From positions 2,402,001 to 2,466,000 of the forward strand of contig JANUWF010001217.1 in the NCBI GenBank assembly GCA_026120185.1: 64,000 nucleotides of DNA, in the 5' to 3' direction. Origin of the DNA: Voacanga thouarsii. Its lineage: Eukaryota > Streptophyta > Magnoliopsida > Gentianales > Apocynaceae. The first letter of the stretch is position 1, and each line of letters starts with the position of its first letter. Under the pieces are notes generated by a model that saw only the letters and a list, made by a program, of their open reading frames with translations, was not told the origin of the DNA and did no database searches. The translations under genes were made by a program, and so were the position numbers. This document shows positions 18,601-29,917 of this stretch, in pieces.

Positions 18601-19608
18601 CAACGCTTGAACATACACATAGAATTGGGAAGAGAAAAAATTTCAGCTATTTTCACGTACTGCGCATTGACTGTGCCACAGCACATTTTTACGCAAAGAG
18701 ACTTCGACGAAGATTTAGATCAGGCAGACACTTGTACTGTCATTAAGAAGAATGGTAAGAGAACAAACCTTGTGTTTGATTGGCAGGATCTAAAAATTCA
18801 TCTAGAATGGGAGTGTAGCCTCGATTTTTTCCATTTCTTAGAAGCTTCATCTTTTCTTCCATTGGCAGATTAAAAAACCTTTTGCTCTGAGCAAAAACCT
18901 CATCCAGGAAATCCTGGCTGATCCCGTGGTTGATTACATAGAAGAACCCAGAGTCCAGGCAAGCCTAAATGATTATAGAAGGAATTTCAGTTTAGATTTT
19001 GATAGAATGATCCTTTTAGGCAATTATTGCTCCAAGAAAAGTTTCTTTGGTCAATTTAACATAAGGCAACTACCAAGCTATCAGCAACCATCTCTGATAT
19101 TACTTTTGATGAGACCCAACCTCAATGGTCAAAATGCAACAGTTGTCATCTTATTTGTTCATCTATTCTCATGAACGCCCCTACAAATCACTTAGTCACT
19201 TACTCCTGACTGATGAATCATCTCAAACTCTTTATTCAGATATCATATAAACAAAGGCCTTACCTAATCCTTAAAATAAAGCTCCACTTCAATTCTCAAC
19301 CAAAACCCGTGCTTTCCGAAGTGATATCAGAATAAAGTAAAATCAAAATTTATAAACTTTCTAGGTAAATTCTAGAGCATATTCCGAAATTGAATTATTC
19401 TTCTTGCTGTCACGGCTTATCAGAACAGGCCTAAGGTACGCAAGAATTGAATATAAAACGTAAATGGAGGGCCAAGAGAGGGAGAGAGAGAGAACACCTG
19501 TCTAAGGATGCAAGCAGAGTTTCGAAGGTCAGAGCTAGAGAGGTCAATACAATTCAGCACAGAGATATGTGCAGATGCTGGGAGCTCTTCTTCCTTAGAC
19601 CTTGCCAT
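15667..19608 (-). CDS. 2-oxoglutarate/Fe(II)-dependent dioxygenase, 11 exons
   Basis: Couples decarboxylation of 2-oxoglutarate to oxidation of a substrate I cannot name. Exons in transcript order: 19608-19498, 18964-18769, 18367-18269, 18134-18083, 17588-17467, 17387-17287, 17212-17154, 16780-16724, 16270-16225, 16090-16011, 15745-15667. They total 1002 nt (333 aa). Seen: the N-terminal DIOX_N-type region ([16 protein letters not shown]), iron ligands His209 and Asp211 (GAHTDFG) and His270 ([10 protein letters not shown]), and 2-oxoglutarate binding Arg279-Tyr-Ser281. It most resembles the At3g50210 / At3g49630 group of Arabidopsis, which shares [19 protein letters not shown] and [20 protein letters not shown] blocks. 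That link is from memory of the family and its substrate is unsettled. The residue usually Trp in ERWSN is Leu260 here. The start is the first ATG ([14 protein letters not shown]) after a CT-rich 5' UTR. No signal peptide: probably cytosolic. Confidence 0.93.
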
Positions 19609-19749
19609 TTTTTGTGCTCAGAAAGATCAGTTTTCCGAGGTATCTGTTGATGTTTCAGACAGAATTCTGCTGTCTCTCTCCCTCTTTCCTAATATAAAAA
19701 AAAAAAGAAAAAAGAAAAAACATAACCGAAAGGAATTGCCAAGTTGATC

Positions 19750-21754
19750 GGATGAGTATAGATAGTGAGATGTTGAGGTTTCAAAATTCTATAGAATTGT
19801 GTACCAATCAATTAAAATTTATCTAAATTAATTTAGATTCTTTATCGACCATACTCACTTCCACATAATGCATAATAACAGTGATAGTAAACATAATTAA
19901 AATCAAACATATCAAAACAAAAATTTGTGGGTCCTGGAATATTTTAAAAATGTATGGAATCTGAATCCCTCCGGCCCCGGCTATTACATAGATTTTGGGA
20001 GAGGATGGAAAAGTATAATCTTTATATATATATATATTAATACATTAAAATTTATGTTGTATTTAATATATAAAATTTTAAAATTGATACTAGTGAAGAA
20101 AATGTTGCGTAATGTTTTTAATTAAAGATCAATAATAAAATTTTTGGGCAGTTTGACAGTGGAGTTACCTTTTTTACACAACCACTCATGAGTCACAGTA
20201 TCCATATGGCAATATCTTTGGACAATTTTGTTCTTGCTTCGTGAAGTTGGCGTACTTCAAGTTGTAATTTTTTGTTCAGGCTCATTATTATCTTTTATTT
20301 TAAGGTCCACACTTCTCATGTCGGATTCTGGAATAATAATAGGTTTGGGGTTACATAATTTAGTACATATAAATTTTGCGACTATTCTGGGAGTTTGAAA
20401 ATGATTGGATGATTCAAATAACTCATATATGATAATTTAATTTTTACTGAAACGATATTATTTTGTGAATAATTTCGAAAGAAATATATAAATTACTCTA
20501 TAATTCTATTAATAAATTATTCGATCTCAAATTCTATAAAAGCATTAACGTGTCATAAATTTTGTTAAGGATTAAGTCCATATCAAGATCAACCATTTGA
20601 TCAATCTGAAATTGCAAGAAATTTGTGTAATATTATTATTAGAACTTCTGTCACTATTTTTGGAGATTTTCTTTCTCTATACTTGAGTAAGAGCTACGAA
20701 AGTAAAATTAATATATTATATAGTTTATCTAGTATGTCAATTTATTAATTTATTAAGATGACACTTCCTTGCGACTAATTTATTAAGATAATATCCCTTA
20801 TGAACAGATCTGTCGATTAGTCTCTTAGTTCAAAGAATCAAGTAGATCGTGAGATTTGTCTCATCAACTCAACTTTGATTCAGTATCACAGTAGTGACTT
20901 TAACTATAAGGACAATTTAAAGAAATTTGATCTTACGAGTATCAAAAAGACCACGAGCTATTGAATTATAATTTAAAAGACTTTACTAATTTATCAACCG
21001 ATAATATATGTATCCTGTTAATAGGTGAACTAAAGAGAAAGTTGAATGTCAAAGTGAATGTATGTTCCAAAGAGAAAAACTTGTGGAGGGTTGTTCCTCG
21101 AGCGAACCATTGATCCATTGAGCTTCAAAGTGAAACAACAAATACTAATAAATGATAATAATAATTGCGTGACATATGATATGGCATGCTGGTAACAATT
21201 AATCAACTTACAGATACTCCTTTTTAGGACTAAAATTACATATTCTCCCCTATCATATGTGAGTGAATTTTGTATAGTAGGAAAAAAAGTTCAAAAAATT
21301 GATCTTGATCTCAGGGTTAGAGGTGTTTAGTGATGGATGGTTTCTTGAAATCATTCGGGTTTAGATTTTGCATACTTTAAGATGACACAAGTAAATTCGC
21401 ATAAGTTTGCAAAAATTACAATTAGCAGAGGCAAAATTACAGCGCCAATCCAATTCAAGAAACACCAAGAAAAGTAGTACAAGAGAGGAACTGTAACAAG
21501 AAAAGTAGTACAAGAAAAATCTGAGAAAAGTTCTGAGGTAATTGAACCCCTGAAACTTCAGTTAAGTATTTGCTAGTGCCTATAAAGAAAAAATTTATAC
21601 ATTTAGGAAAAAGGAAAGATAGAACAATTATCAAGAACAATCTCTCTGTTAATGAATTTTAGAAATTCTATGGAAACGCTACAAGTTTCAACAGGAAATA
21701 ACATATGTAAAAAATAATGAAACCATTCTTAATTTTCCTGTCTTCTAGAACAGT
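19750..21754. other. Intergenic region, nothing recognised
   Basis: AT-rich DNA upstream of the dioxygenase gene. A short direct duplication of an ACAAGAAAAGTAGTAC-like phrase lies at about 21467-21512. I saw no transposon ends or conserved coding sequence. Confidence 0.45.
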
Positions 21755-21759
21755 TCATG

Positions 21760-23150
21760 GAGTTACCAATTGACAATTGCAAAGGCCACATCTAGCAGCG
21801 GTCCAATTCCAACGAACAAAGAACAAATTCCGTTTCTTTGAACCTGGCATAGGAATCATAACTTGGCTGATTTTAACACTGCAGAAACAAGGAGGATGAA
21901 GCAAAGTCCTTGCTTTTTTATCAGGTCGGTAGAAGGAGTCCGTAACGGAGAACTTGAAACCCCTCCGCATGAGCAGAACAAGGAGCCGGGCTGTGTTTTT
22001 CGCATCATCAAGTCCACAGTGAGCACGACCTTCCCAGTTTAGGCTAGCAATCTCAACAGCCTGTTTTAAATTGCACCTCATGCCGCCAAGAACTTCATTG
22101 GGAAGGAACTCTAGTCTCAAGTTGATCCCTTGGTTGAAATCAGAAGGCTTTTTGATCTTCTTGTACTTGCACTCGGAATTCAGCATCACTCGGCAATCCC
22201 AATTTTCCCATGTGACCACTACAAAAGTGGTCTTTTTTACCCCATTCTTTTCCAGCCATTTCTCATGAATAAGATGTTGAAGATGCCAACTCAGCAATTA
22301 ATCCAGCTGGCACGTTGGTGTCCAACTCAGCATGCACATCATCTGCTTCTTGTGATCCCGGTTGAACTCAATCCCATTTTCCATTTTGCAGCCATGTTCT
22401 CAGAAAGCTTGGGAGAGCTTAGATGATTTTGTTTGCCTTTGCCAGCTGTTAATTATTCATTGTATTTTAACTCCTCTTTCAGTTCCATGTATATAAGAAC
22501 TCATTTTGTGTTCTTTTTGATTAATGAGAAGAAATCTTTTCCTGCAATTTCTCTCTATGCTCTCTGGCAGTTCTTCATTGTCTTGGTGCTCTCTTTCTAT
22601 ATTCTTGTGATTAGAATTCTTTTCTTCATATGAATTTGATTTTCTACATAAGAAGTGCTTCACTCAAGGTAATACCCTTATCCATTTGATTTTGCTGAAT
22701 CCCAGTGAGATGCTTGCAGAAATAGGTCAACTCTCGATTGCACGTTGGCCGCTCATAGGTCTGGAAACAAGCTTCAATGTCACCAGAGATGGAAGCTCAA
22801 TTATCTCTTGCGGATAAGGGATCTTTTCCTCGTCACCTGGCCTCAAAGTCCATCACGACGAAGTACTGAAAATCTTGGATCACAGGGATCCCGTAACAGA
22901 CTCGGCCGTCACATTGGCCCTCAAAAGCATTGAAATTAGCAGTCGCTGGATAGAAAGAAACGTATTCTTTGAGATTCAAGAAAGTCACCATGGACTGGGC
23001 TATCTTGGAGCCCTTGGAAGCCTTGCAGATGATACGTCAAAGCCCTACACAGAAGGCGTTCACAGTCCGCCACCACACAATTTCTATGCTCCAAAGCAAT
23101 CATGTGGATGTTGAATTTCCACTGCTATCTTGCTTTTATGATCTGGGGAG
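21760..23150 (-). pseudogene. ERI1-like DEDDh 3'-5' exoribonuclease pseudogene
   Basis: The - strand reads, in order: an N-terminal segment (VTFLNLKEYVSFYP, about 22990-22950); exonuclease motif I FVVMDFEA (about 22860); a CFQTYERPTCNRELT block (about 22765-22720); then, after a 374-bp insertion, HEKWLEKNGVKK, VVTWENWDCRVML (motif II Asp) and HCGLDDAKNTARLL (motif III His/Asp); and last a degenerate C-terminal zinc-finger-like CFCSVK...NWTAARC stretch. This is the architecture I recall for the plant exonuclease-domain protein At3g15140. All DEDDh catalytic residues survive. In-frame stops lie just after motif I and before the CFQTY block, another interrupts the N-terminal part, and a solo LTR splits the frame. 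The 180-codon 3' part is uninterrupted and no introns are apparent, so this may be a retrocopy. It is not functional as it stands. Confidence 0.75.
22275..22648 (+). mobile_element. Solo LTR inside the ERI1-like pseudogene
   Basis: A 374-bp segment begins TGTTGAAG and ends TTCTACA (TG...CA). It is flanked by a perfect 5-bp direct repeat TAAGA (22270-22274 and 22649-22653). It contains TATATAAGAAC at about 22489-22500 followed by ATTAATGAGAAGAAATC, as in a retrotransposon promoter/R region. Removing the segment plus one TAAGA rejoins the host reading frame exactly (...SEALLIHEKWLEK...). No internal retrotransposon sequence remains, so it is a solo LTR. Its family is unknown. Confidence 0.85.
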
Positions 23151-23912
23151 AGGTGTTAGAGACACAGAGATATTTTTGGAAGTTGAAGAATGGAGGACTC
23201 CACTGCTAGCTGCGTGATACATGTTTGCTCTAGAAAGAATTATTTTGATTCACTTGGAAAGGTAAGTACACTATCTGAGTAATAACTCTACTAGTGAAGT
23301 TCATGGTGTTGAAGTAGAAAAATCAAAATGTTTGATAAACTAGTTCGTGCATTGGGTGGTGTGGCTTATATCTAGAGTTGCAGAGGAATCTGATTTCTTT
23401 AAGCCAATTGAATTCTAATGAATGTAGATATTTTGCTCAAGATGGAGTTATTAAAGTCGTACATGGCAGAACAGTTCCTATAAAAGCTTAAAAATATGAA
23501 GAGTTATATTATTTACAAGGAAAAACCTCTATGACTTGGAATCGATACACATGAAAACATTCGAATGGAAATTTCTTTCAAGGATTACATAGTGGTGAGA
23601 GAGAAAATCATGCAAAGGCAAGAGAAGATTGAGATCTCCTGCATGAGTCGACTAATTAGGTTAGAATCGAGGTCTCCCACATAAGTTAACTAATTAGGTT
23701 AGAGTTGAAAATAGCTCTACATGTTTGTTGATCATGTTGAATCTTTAGTCAAGACTGTACTGATTCAGCTATATAGATAGATAGGTACTAATGAAATTTT
23801 GATAGTTAGGAAGATTAAGCTGCAAGTGGATTGGGATTTTTTTCTCCAATCAATCTTAAATTTTACTTTAATTTACAATAGTTATAATTTAAATAATTTT
23901 TATTTTTTGAGA

Positions 23913-23918
<6 letters not shown>

Positions 23919-23955
<37 letters not shown>
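23919..23955. repeat. (AT)n microsatellite
   Basis: Uninterrupted alternating A/T of about 37 nt running into a short AC stretch. Confidence 0.95.
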
Positions 23956-23961
<6 letters not shown>

Positions 23962-25654
23962 ATCATATTCTCTTCTTGACTTCACGTAGACCCACTTTAA
24001 TCCTACATATTTAATAATTTTTATTATATTTAAACAAATTTATCTCAATCTAATTCCTATCTACTCACCCGTTAATATATCAAAATGATTGTGGTTTTGA
24101 TGTTTGCAAAGTTTGAATGCAAGTTGCTGCATATCCTAGATGCTAGTGAAGTTAGAATACAAGATAAGGTAAAGAATATTGGTTTTTGTCTTACATTCTT
24201 ATTGGGATTATGAAGTTAAATTATGTTAGAATTAAGTTAGTTAATTCCAACTAGTAAAGAACAAATAGTTATGATAATCCTCCAAAATTTAGTTTTTACA
24301 CCCAAATTTTCAGACGATTCTCATTTTCCTTAAAATTATCAAATTGTCTAGACGTTGTCTTTCTATTAATTGATTAATAGTCAACTGCAAATTCTGTTAA
24401 TAATGTGATATATATGTAATATTTTTAAGTACATTTATGCCATCTTGAGTGATTTATTAAAATATATCATTTTAATATTTTTACTTTAAAATATTTATTT
24501 CATTATTCTTTCCTTTTTTCCTCTTCTGCTCCAACTCAGTAGCAGCTGGCATCATCTAGAAAATCATAGAGCACCAGAGTTTTTACTCTACCATGCACAA
24601 GAGATTTTACTCATAAAGTACAAAATTACTATCTTTTTTTTAAACCCAAACTCTCACTAATTATCTTATAATTTCATAATTAATCTCCTTATAGTAAACA
24701 TACTCACAGATCAAAATAAAGAGATCTGCAGTAATTGTTAATTGAGCCGGAAACTCTATTGATTATAAGGAGATTAATTCTATTGAAAGACAATTACGAG
24801 TAAAGCTTTTGAGAATTTTTTGAAATTTATATTAGATTCTGAATTTTCATTATTTTTTTTCTACACAGAGAGGAAAAGGTGGCTGAATTTGACAGCTGAT
24901 ATTGAAATTCAAATTTGATTCTGAGTTTTCTTCTTTCAAAATTTTTGGAATGGTTTTAATGAGGGATGACACTTTCTCTGGGCGATGATGAGGCTTATAG
25001 CTTGGGGTGGTGCCAATGTTGGTTTCAAAGAATGTGGAGTACCTAAATAGGGATCATGTGAAATTGAAGGATGCTCAATCAGAAGAGGCCAATTTCTATA
25101 TTCAAAGCAGAGTTCGGGCCCTCTTTACTCACGAGTAAATGGTTTCAAATCTCCTTGGAATCTATCCACTTAGGGGGTCCCTGTCCTAAAAGCCACTTCA
25201 TCCACTTCATTTTTCATTCTCCACAGTCATAATCGAAAGATAGGCTAGCGTAATATATACCCAACTTATTTTCATACTGGAATGAAGAGGTGAACATGCA
25301 TTCATGAGTGTTTTATGTAAATTCAATTGTTGAGAATATATTTATGAGCTTTATGTGTTTTAATGCTTTTTTGATATAATTTATAATTGTGAATATTGTG
25401 AATTCTTTGTGTATATTTTAATTGTAAAATTTCTATAATTGTTAGTAATACTTAATTCTATGTTGGGAATGAAGTGTTATTTACTAAAAATTACAATTTC
25501 AATTATTTTGAGAAAAACATATCTTTTATGGGTGAAATTCTATTTTTTGAAAGAGTGTACAAAAGTATTTTCTTTAAATTTAAGCCCTGAATATCTAATA
25601 AGGATAAAGTATTAAAGTTGAAATTTATTTTTAGTAATATGATATCATAAGGAT

Positions 25655-25735
25655 AAGAAGTAGGAATTGAACCTATGACCTCTTGAAATTTTAGTCAACC
25701 AAAGCCTTTACTTAAGACTTTCATTGACCTAAACT
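25655..25735 (-). repeat. Possible tRNA-derived SINE fragment
   Basis: On the - strand, GGTCATAGGTTCAATTCC (B-box-like GGTTCAATTCC at 25673-25663) is preceded by a weak A-box-like TAGGTCAATGA near 25731-25721. The spacing is longer than in a normal tRNA. No tail, target duplication or 3' end could be defined. Confidence 0.3.
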
Positions 25736-27343
25736 GTAATCTTTTAAAAGAGTGTAAAATGTCTATCTATCCCCTATTGGATGCCACTTGTAAGGCTTCA
25801 AGCCTTGCTTGTGCTTCAAGTAAATTAATCCTAACCTTACATCTTGAGTAATCTCAACCACTCACTTTAATTAATCCCGACCATTCACTTTACTTAATTT
25901 TGACTACATCTTACTCAATCTTAACAATTGATTTTAATTCTTATTCAAGACTTCTTTAAACCCTAATCCATCCAATCCCTACAACTTGATTAATTCTAGC
26001 CATTCAATTTAGAATCATATAAACCATTTATTTCTACTTCTTCTCCAAGTAAATTGATATTCACTATTCATTTTTTTTGCAATCACAGAAACCCTAAAGC
26101 CTAACCTAAACTCCCTTTCAACCAACCTTAGGTTCCCTTAGACAAAAATCATTTCTTCCTCTTCCTTTCTCTCTCTGGTGACCAAAATTTTCTCCCTTCC
26201 TCTTTCCTTAATGTTCTCTCACTAAAACACTAAGAACCCTAACCTAAATCATTAAAGAACAAAGATTTCTCTTGCTAGTTTCAAGGTTTTTCAAAGGATT
26301 CTTCAAGAGGTAATCCAAAGCACTCCATTTTCTACTCATTTCCATGTTCGTCGACAATCCCTACCTTGTTGGAAAATTTTGTAATTTCTAAAAATGTAAT
26401 ATTTGGTTATGATTTTGATAGGGCTTATGGAACTTTTAAATTGCAACATGTTTTACTATGTATATGTGATGCTATATATGGAAATCACGAAGAATTGAAG
26501 TTATTTTAGTCATTAGAATTGCCGTGCAAAATAGAGCATTAGCATTGGTTTTGTTTGTATCTTGAAATCATGGTTTAATTAAGCATCTAATTTCCTTAGA
26601 ACTACAAGAAAAATGATATTTAGCGACGGCTTTTAGGTTGTTGTTAATTTGCGATGGAATAGTAACGAGAGTAAAAAATTTAAAAATAAATTTATTTTTT
26701 AAAAAATTCGTGGCTAATCCATCGCTATTACTGACAGATTAGCATCAGATATTTAGCTGTCACTAATTAGGGACGGCTTTACGACATTTTTTTTAAATTA
26801 TACATTAGCACTAATTAAATTGAAAGCCATTGCAAACCCATCGCTAATCAGTGATGGCCTTTTTTAATATTTAACTAACACGAAAAAATTAAAGTGTCAT
26901 TGCAAATCTATTGTTAATTAGCGATGGCCATTCAAAATTCAAAAATAAATTTATTTTTTAAAATTTAAAAAATAAGTCATCACAAATCCCTTGTTAATTT
27001 GCGACGACTTTACAACGGCCATCCAAAATTTGAAAATAAATTGATTTTTTAAAATTTGAAGAATAAGCTATCGCAAATTCTTTGTTAATTTGCGATGGTT
27101 TTGCGATGGCCATCCAAAATTTGAAAATAAATTTATTTTTAAAATTTTAAAAAATGAACTATCGCAAATCCGTTACTAATTAGCGATAGCCATCCAAAAT
27201 TAAAATAAATTTATTTTTTAAAATTTGAACAAATGAATCGTCGCAAATCTGTTGCTAATTAGTGACGACAATCTAAAAATGAAAAATAAATTTATGTTTT
27301 AAAATTTAAAAAAATGAGCCATCACAAATCCAGTGTTAATTAG

Positions 27344-27798
27344 CATTGTTTTCAGAACTAGACTGAATATCGAACTGAAAAATTACTGGTTCACGATTTA
27401 ATGGTTCAACTACAATTGAACTGTAATTGTACCGGTAGTATTATTATTTAAAAATTAAAAATATAATATTTTTAAGAATAAAATTGATCAATAATATAGT
27501 GTAATTCATCAAGTCCATAAATAACGAAATTAGAAGAAAATATGATATTTTCTCTATTACTATAGATTATTTATTCCATTTGTATAGCTTATTTTTTTCT
27601 ATGAATATATTATCTTATTTATGAGAAAAAAAAGAAGGACCAGTTCAATTGGTTGGACCGACTAGTCCAAACTGGTTTGAATAAAATAGGTCGGTTTTTG
27701 AGATTTTCGGCTTAAAGAGGTAGACCAGACCAGTTTGGAGACCGGCTCACGATCCAACTAGTCCGACCGACCGGTCTGGTTCGGTCCAAAAAACAATG
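27344..27798. mobile_element. hAT-like MITE nested in the CACTA element
   Basis: A 455-bp segment begins CATTGTTTTCAGAACTAGAC and ends with the inverse CAATG after GGTTCGGTCCAAAAAA. Long imperfect inverted repeats extend inward: ACTGGTTCACGATTTAATGG on the left matches CGGACTAGTTGGATCGTGAG-like sequence read inward from the right. It is flanked by a perfect 8-bp duplication TTAATTAG (27336-27343, 27799-27806). No coding capacity. The 8-bp duplication points to hAT; a 9-bp reading (GTTAATTAG) would be compatible with Mutator. Confidence 0.8.
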
Positions 27799-28324
27799 TT
27801 AATTAGCAATAGATTTGCAATTGTAGCAAATTTGCGATGGCTCATTTTTTTAAAATTTAAAAATAAATTTATTTTTAAATTTTAGATCGCTGTCACATAG
27901 CAATTAGCAACGGCTTTGCGACACCTTCTAAAATTTAAAAATAAATTTATTTTTTAGATTTTGAAAAAAATGAACCGGCGCAAATCCATTACTAATTAAC
28001 AAACAGATTTGCGGCTGTCGCAAATCCATTGCTAATTAGTAACGGATTTGAGACTGCTCATTTTTTTCAAAATTTAAAAAATAAATTTATTTTCTATTTT
28101 TTTATGGCCGTTGCTAATTAGCAACGTATTTGTGGCAGCCTTCCAAAATTTAAAAATAAATTTATTTTTAAAATTTAAAAAATGAGTCGTCACAAATTCC
28201 TCGCTAATTAGCCACAGATTTGCGGCAAAAAAATTGGATTGTCGCAGATCCATTACAAATTCGCCGCTAATTCACAAAAAAAATATATTATAAATTAATT
28301 TATAGTACAATAAATCACAAGAAC

Positions 28325-28395
28325 ATCAATAGTTTAACAGTGGAGCATGTGTTCCCCCCACAACAATGATGTTGGTTCGAGCCTCGTGTCTGACA
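28325..28395 (+). repeat. tRNA-like (A box/B box) segment inside the CACTA element
   Basis: TAGTTTAACAGTGGAGCATG (A-box-like, about 28330-28349) and GGTTCGAGCC (B-box-like, 28374-28383) lie about 31 bp apart, as in a tRNA gene or SINE head. The acceptor stem does not pair well, so a functional tRNA is unlikely. It may be a SINE fragment or a captured tRNA pseudogene. Confidence 0.45.
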
Positions 28396-28890
28396 TAATC
28401 TCGTAATATTATTGATATGGTAAGTTAGGTCGGGTCGGGGAGTTAATTAATTAATTTTTAAAAAATAAAAATTTTTACTGTCGCAAATTTGTCACTAAAT
28501 TAATTAATTTTTTTAATAAAAAATTTTAGTCATCACAAATCTTTCGCTTAATTAATTAACTTTTATAAATAAAAAATTTTTTACCATCACAAATTCATTG
28601 CTAAATTAATTGATTTTTTTTAAATAATTTTTTTTTTGTTGCAAATCCATTGCTAAATTAATTAATTTTTTAAATAAAATTTTTTTACCTTCACAAATCC
28701 GTCGCTATATGTTAATTATAAATTTAATTATAATGTTATCAATTAAATAACCATCGCAAATCTGTCACTATTTGCAACGAATTTTTATTCCGTTGCAAAT
28801 TGCGATGCTCATTTTAGCGTCAGTTGTAATCCGTCGCTAAACTCGATTAGCAACGGATTTGATCGTTGCTAAATTTATATTGTAGTGTAG

Positions 28891-29440
28891 GTTTTTAAAG
28901 AGTCTTATTATACTAAGTTAATATGATGTTTTAGGATTTATATGGAGTTGATTTTGCATGTTAATTGTGTAAAGAACATAACTTTATACTGTATTAATTA
29001 GAAGAATGTTCTATTCAATATTAGAATTCCGTGTTTAATTAATGAATTTATTAGTTTGAAAATGTGATTTTTTGGTTGAATTGGATTGAGATATTTTGTG
29101 GCGTGAACTTTTGATGTTTGAGAAGTTTCTAGAAAAAGAATTATTGAAAATTTTGTTGTAGATAAACACTAGAAATTTTTGAAATTAGTTGTGCAAAAAA
29201 TATTAAAATTTTGTTGTGGCGACACTCTAGATTGGGTTTTGGAAACAATTAGATTATATGCATGATTTAGAAGGATTTTTACTTGAACTTTCAATATATA
29301 TGCTGAGGTTTTAAATTGGAAAGTTTGATGAAAATTTGAACTCATTTGCTTGGTCAATTCATCAATTTATTTACTACCCTATTTTACATAGCAAAGCAAA
29401 ATTTATTGATTGTGTTAGAATTAAGAATTGTTAGGGATTT

Positions 29441-29493
<53 letters not shown>

Positions 29494-29917
29494 CTTTATC
29501 TTATAATGTTTTGGAAATGTTTTGGGATGTTTATTAGGACACTTATGCTTAAATTAAAATGCATGCTTGTTGACAGTTGATTACAAAATCAACTTAGCAT
29601 TGAAAACTAAATTATATGAAGGAAAATTTTGGTATGTTATGTGATCGTTTGTATAGATATAATAATTGAATTGTAGAGATGATTTGATTAATATTCTTAT
29701 GTAATATATGGTTTATACTTGACATTATTTGTGATTATTTATGCTTGGGAATTTGTGATTGAGGGTAATGAAACTAAATATGTAAGTTGATAGTGTAGTT
29801 GAGTAGGGATTGAGATTAGGTTTATATAGGAGTTAACACTTGAATTATTTGAAGGATAAAAGTGGTGGATATTGAATTAGGATTCTTGAATTTGCTTGGA
29901 TTGAGGCAAGTCTTAGC
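28891..29917. other. AT-rich interval between CACTA and Copia-1
   Basis: No gene seen. It may be continuous with the DNA after Copia-1 (35757-36327), as the two have a similar GATTTTGCATG / TTGAATTGG style, so both could be parts of one older interrupted element. I could not prove this. Confidence 0.35.
29444..29489. repeat. (AT)23 microsatellite
   Basis: About 46 nt of uninterrupted alternating A/T. Confidence 0.95.

Larger units (their letters stand above)
23220..26599. other. Intergenic, TE-like but unassigned
   Basis: AT-rich DNA. About 25960-26330 is CT-rich with repeated AACCCTAA / CTAACCTAAA phrases and resembles the leader of a plant retrotransposon, but I could not define element ends. 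24960-25250 is less AT-rich and unrecognised. A TA microsatellite and a tRNA-derived candidate are listed separately. Confidence 0.4.
26600..28887. mobile_element. Non-autonomous CACTA (En/Spm-type) element made of short repeats
   Basis: The left end AACTACAAGAAAAAT (first base changed from the usual C) and the right end ATTGTAGTG form CACTACAA-type terminal inverted repeats. Both continue inward as ATTTAGCRACG. The element is flanked by a perfect 3-bp duplication TAG (26597-26599 and 28888-28890), as expected for CACTA. The interior has no transposase. It consists of many copies, in both orientations, of GCAAATCCGTTGCTAATTAGCGACGG-like words, quoted here only as GTTGCTAATTAGCGACGG, joined by AAAATTTAAAAATAAATTT spacers, giving a period of roughly 85 bp. 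These resemble the subterminal transposase-binding repeats of the family, here spread across the whole element. It hosts a nested MITE and a tRNA-like segment. Confidence 0.85.

Noticed and set aside
22130..23217. Several + strand open frames of 60-98 codons
   Set aside because: They are antisense shadows of the ERI1-like relic or fall in the solo LTR.
26600..28887. Regularly spaced repeats resembling a CRISPR array or satellite
   Set aside because: Repeats are imperfect, in both orientations, joined by AT-rich spacers related to each other, and bounded by CACTA ends with a TAG duplication; the host is a plant.
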